Source of the DNA: Streptomyces lilacinus
Lineage (GTDB): Bacteria; Actinomycetota; Actinomycetes; Streptomycetales; Streptomycetaceae
Length of the DNA: 5,372 nt
Direction of reading: 5' to 3'
NCBI GenBank assembly: GCA_000715685.1
Contig: KL569519.1
Span: 3,732 to 9,103 of the forward strand
This document shows, piece by piece, positions 5,034 through 5,372 of this stretch. Made by a program: the position numbers and the translations under genes. Under the pieces are notes generated by a model that had not been told where the DNA came from, searched no databases, and saw only the letters and a program-made list of their open reading frames with translations. How positions within the stretch are numbered: position 1 is the stretch's first letter; every line of letters starts with the position of its first letter.

Positions 5034-5372
5034 TCACCCGGCGCGCAGCGCCACCGCCATCGCCTCGACCGCGAGCAGGGGCGCGACGTTCCGGTCGAGC
5101 GCCTCCCGGCACGCCCCGATCGCCTCGATGCGGCGCAGCGTCCCCTCGGGCCGCGAGGCGGCGGCCACGCGCTCCAGCGCGTCCCGCGCGTCGACGTTGG
5201 CCAGCTCGACGCGGGAGCCGAGCTGCATCGCGAGCACGTCGCGGTAGAAGCCCGCCAGGTCGGTCAGCGCCAGGTCCAGGCTGTCGCGCTGCGTACGCGT
5301 CGCACGGCGCTTCTGCCGGTCCTGCAGCTCCTTCATCGCCCCCGCCGTGCCGCGCGGCAACCGACCGCCGGT
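5034..5372 (-). CDS. holB: DNA polymerase III subunit delta', C-terminal part (runs off the right edge)
   Basis: The visible 112 codons encode the C-terminal collar domain of the delta' subunit of the clamp loader, which helps place the sliding clamp on DNA during replication. The sequence is helical and highly typical of Streptomyces homologs: a KELQDRQKRRATRTQRDSLD stretch, then LTDLAGFYRDVLAMQLGS, the RRIEAIGACREALDRNVAPL helix and the end MAVALRAG. The nucleotide-binding N-terminal domain lies beyond the right edge. The reading frame is open through the window end, so the apparent Leu/Met codons near 5360 and 5336 are internal and not starts. It is an ordinary core chromosomal gene, which anchors this side of the window as host DNA. 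Confidence 0.9.
   Translation of the reverse strand, partial: TGGRLPRGTAGAMKELQDRQKRRATRTQRDSLDLALTDLAGFYRDVLAMQLGSRVELANVDARDALERVAAASRPEGTLRRIEAIGACREALDRNVAPLLAVEAMAVALRAG

Noticed and set aside
5034..5360. Stand-alone 108-residue small gene starting near 5360
   Set aside because: The sequence is the C-terminus of delta' and the frame stays open to the window edge, so the apparent start is internal.

Overview
The window has the features of a Streptomyces-type actinomycete chromosome. It is very GC-rich, codons are strongly biased to G/C in third position, and the proteins closely resemble actinobacterial families. It spans the boundary between an integrated mobile element (left, about 1-3130) and the host chromosome (right, about 3130-5372). 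The boundary is a tRNA-Thr(CGU) gene.

Element side. A leftward mobilization operon holds a MobC-like relaxosome protein (613-1350) and the N-terminal part of an HUH relaxase (1-616, running off the window). The two genes overlap by ATGA. Upstream of mobC is a gene-poor stretch (1351-1572) with a striking 38-bp composite palindrome (1517-1554), a candidate oriT element, operator or terminator. Next is a rightward tyrosine recombinase ORF (1580-3004). It has the complete catalytic set and a lysine-rich tail, but its first ~37 codons do not look like integrase. On the opposite strand those codons read as the C-terminal end of another protein, so a deletion or rearrangement junction near 1690 appears to have removed the integrase N-terminus and most of a leftward gene upstream of mobC. 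The attachment end follows: an 11-bp-spaced direct repeat, a strong bidirectional hairpin terminator, and the tRNA-Thr gene with its 3' end facing the integrase. No type IV secretion, FtsK/TraB or replication gene is visible, so the visible part best fits an integrative and mobilizable element (IME), possibly decayed. Its other end lies outside the window.

Chromosome side, all leftward: the C-terminal part of DNA polymerase III delta' (holB, 5034-5372), a secreted tripeptidyl-aminopeptidase-like alpha/beta hydrolase (3293-4870), and tRNA-Thr. These look like ordinary core genes.

I do not see a defense system, CRISPR array or clearly new multi-gene system. The most informative signals are the chimeric integrase junction, the remnant gene antisense to it, and the composite palindrome between that remnant and mobC.
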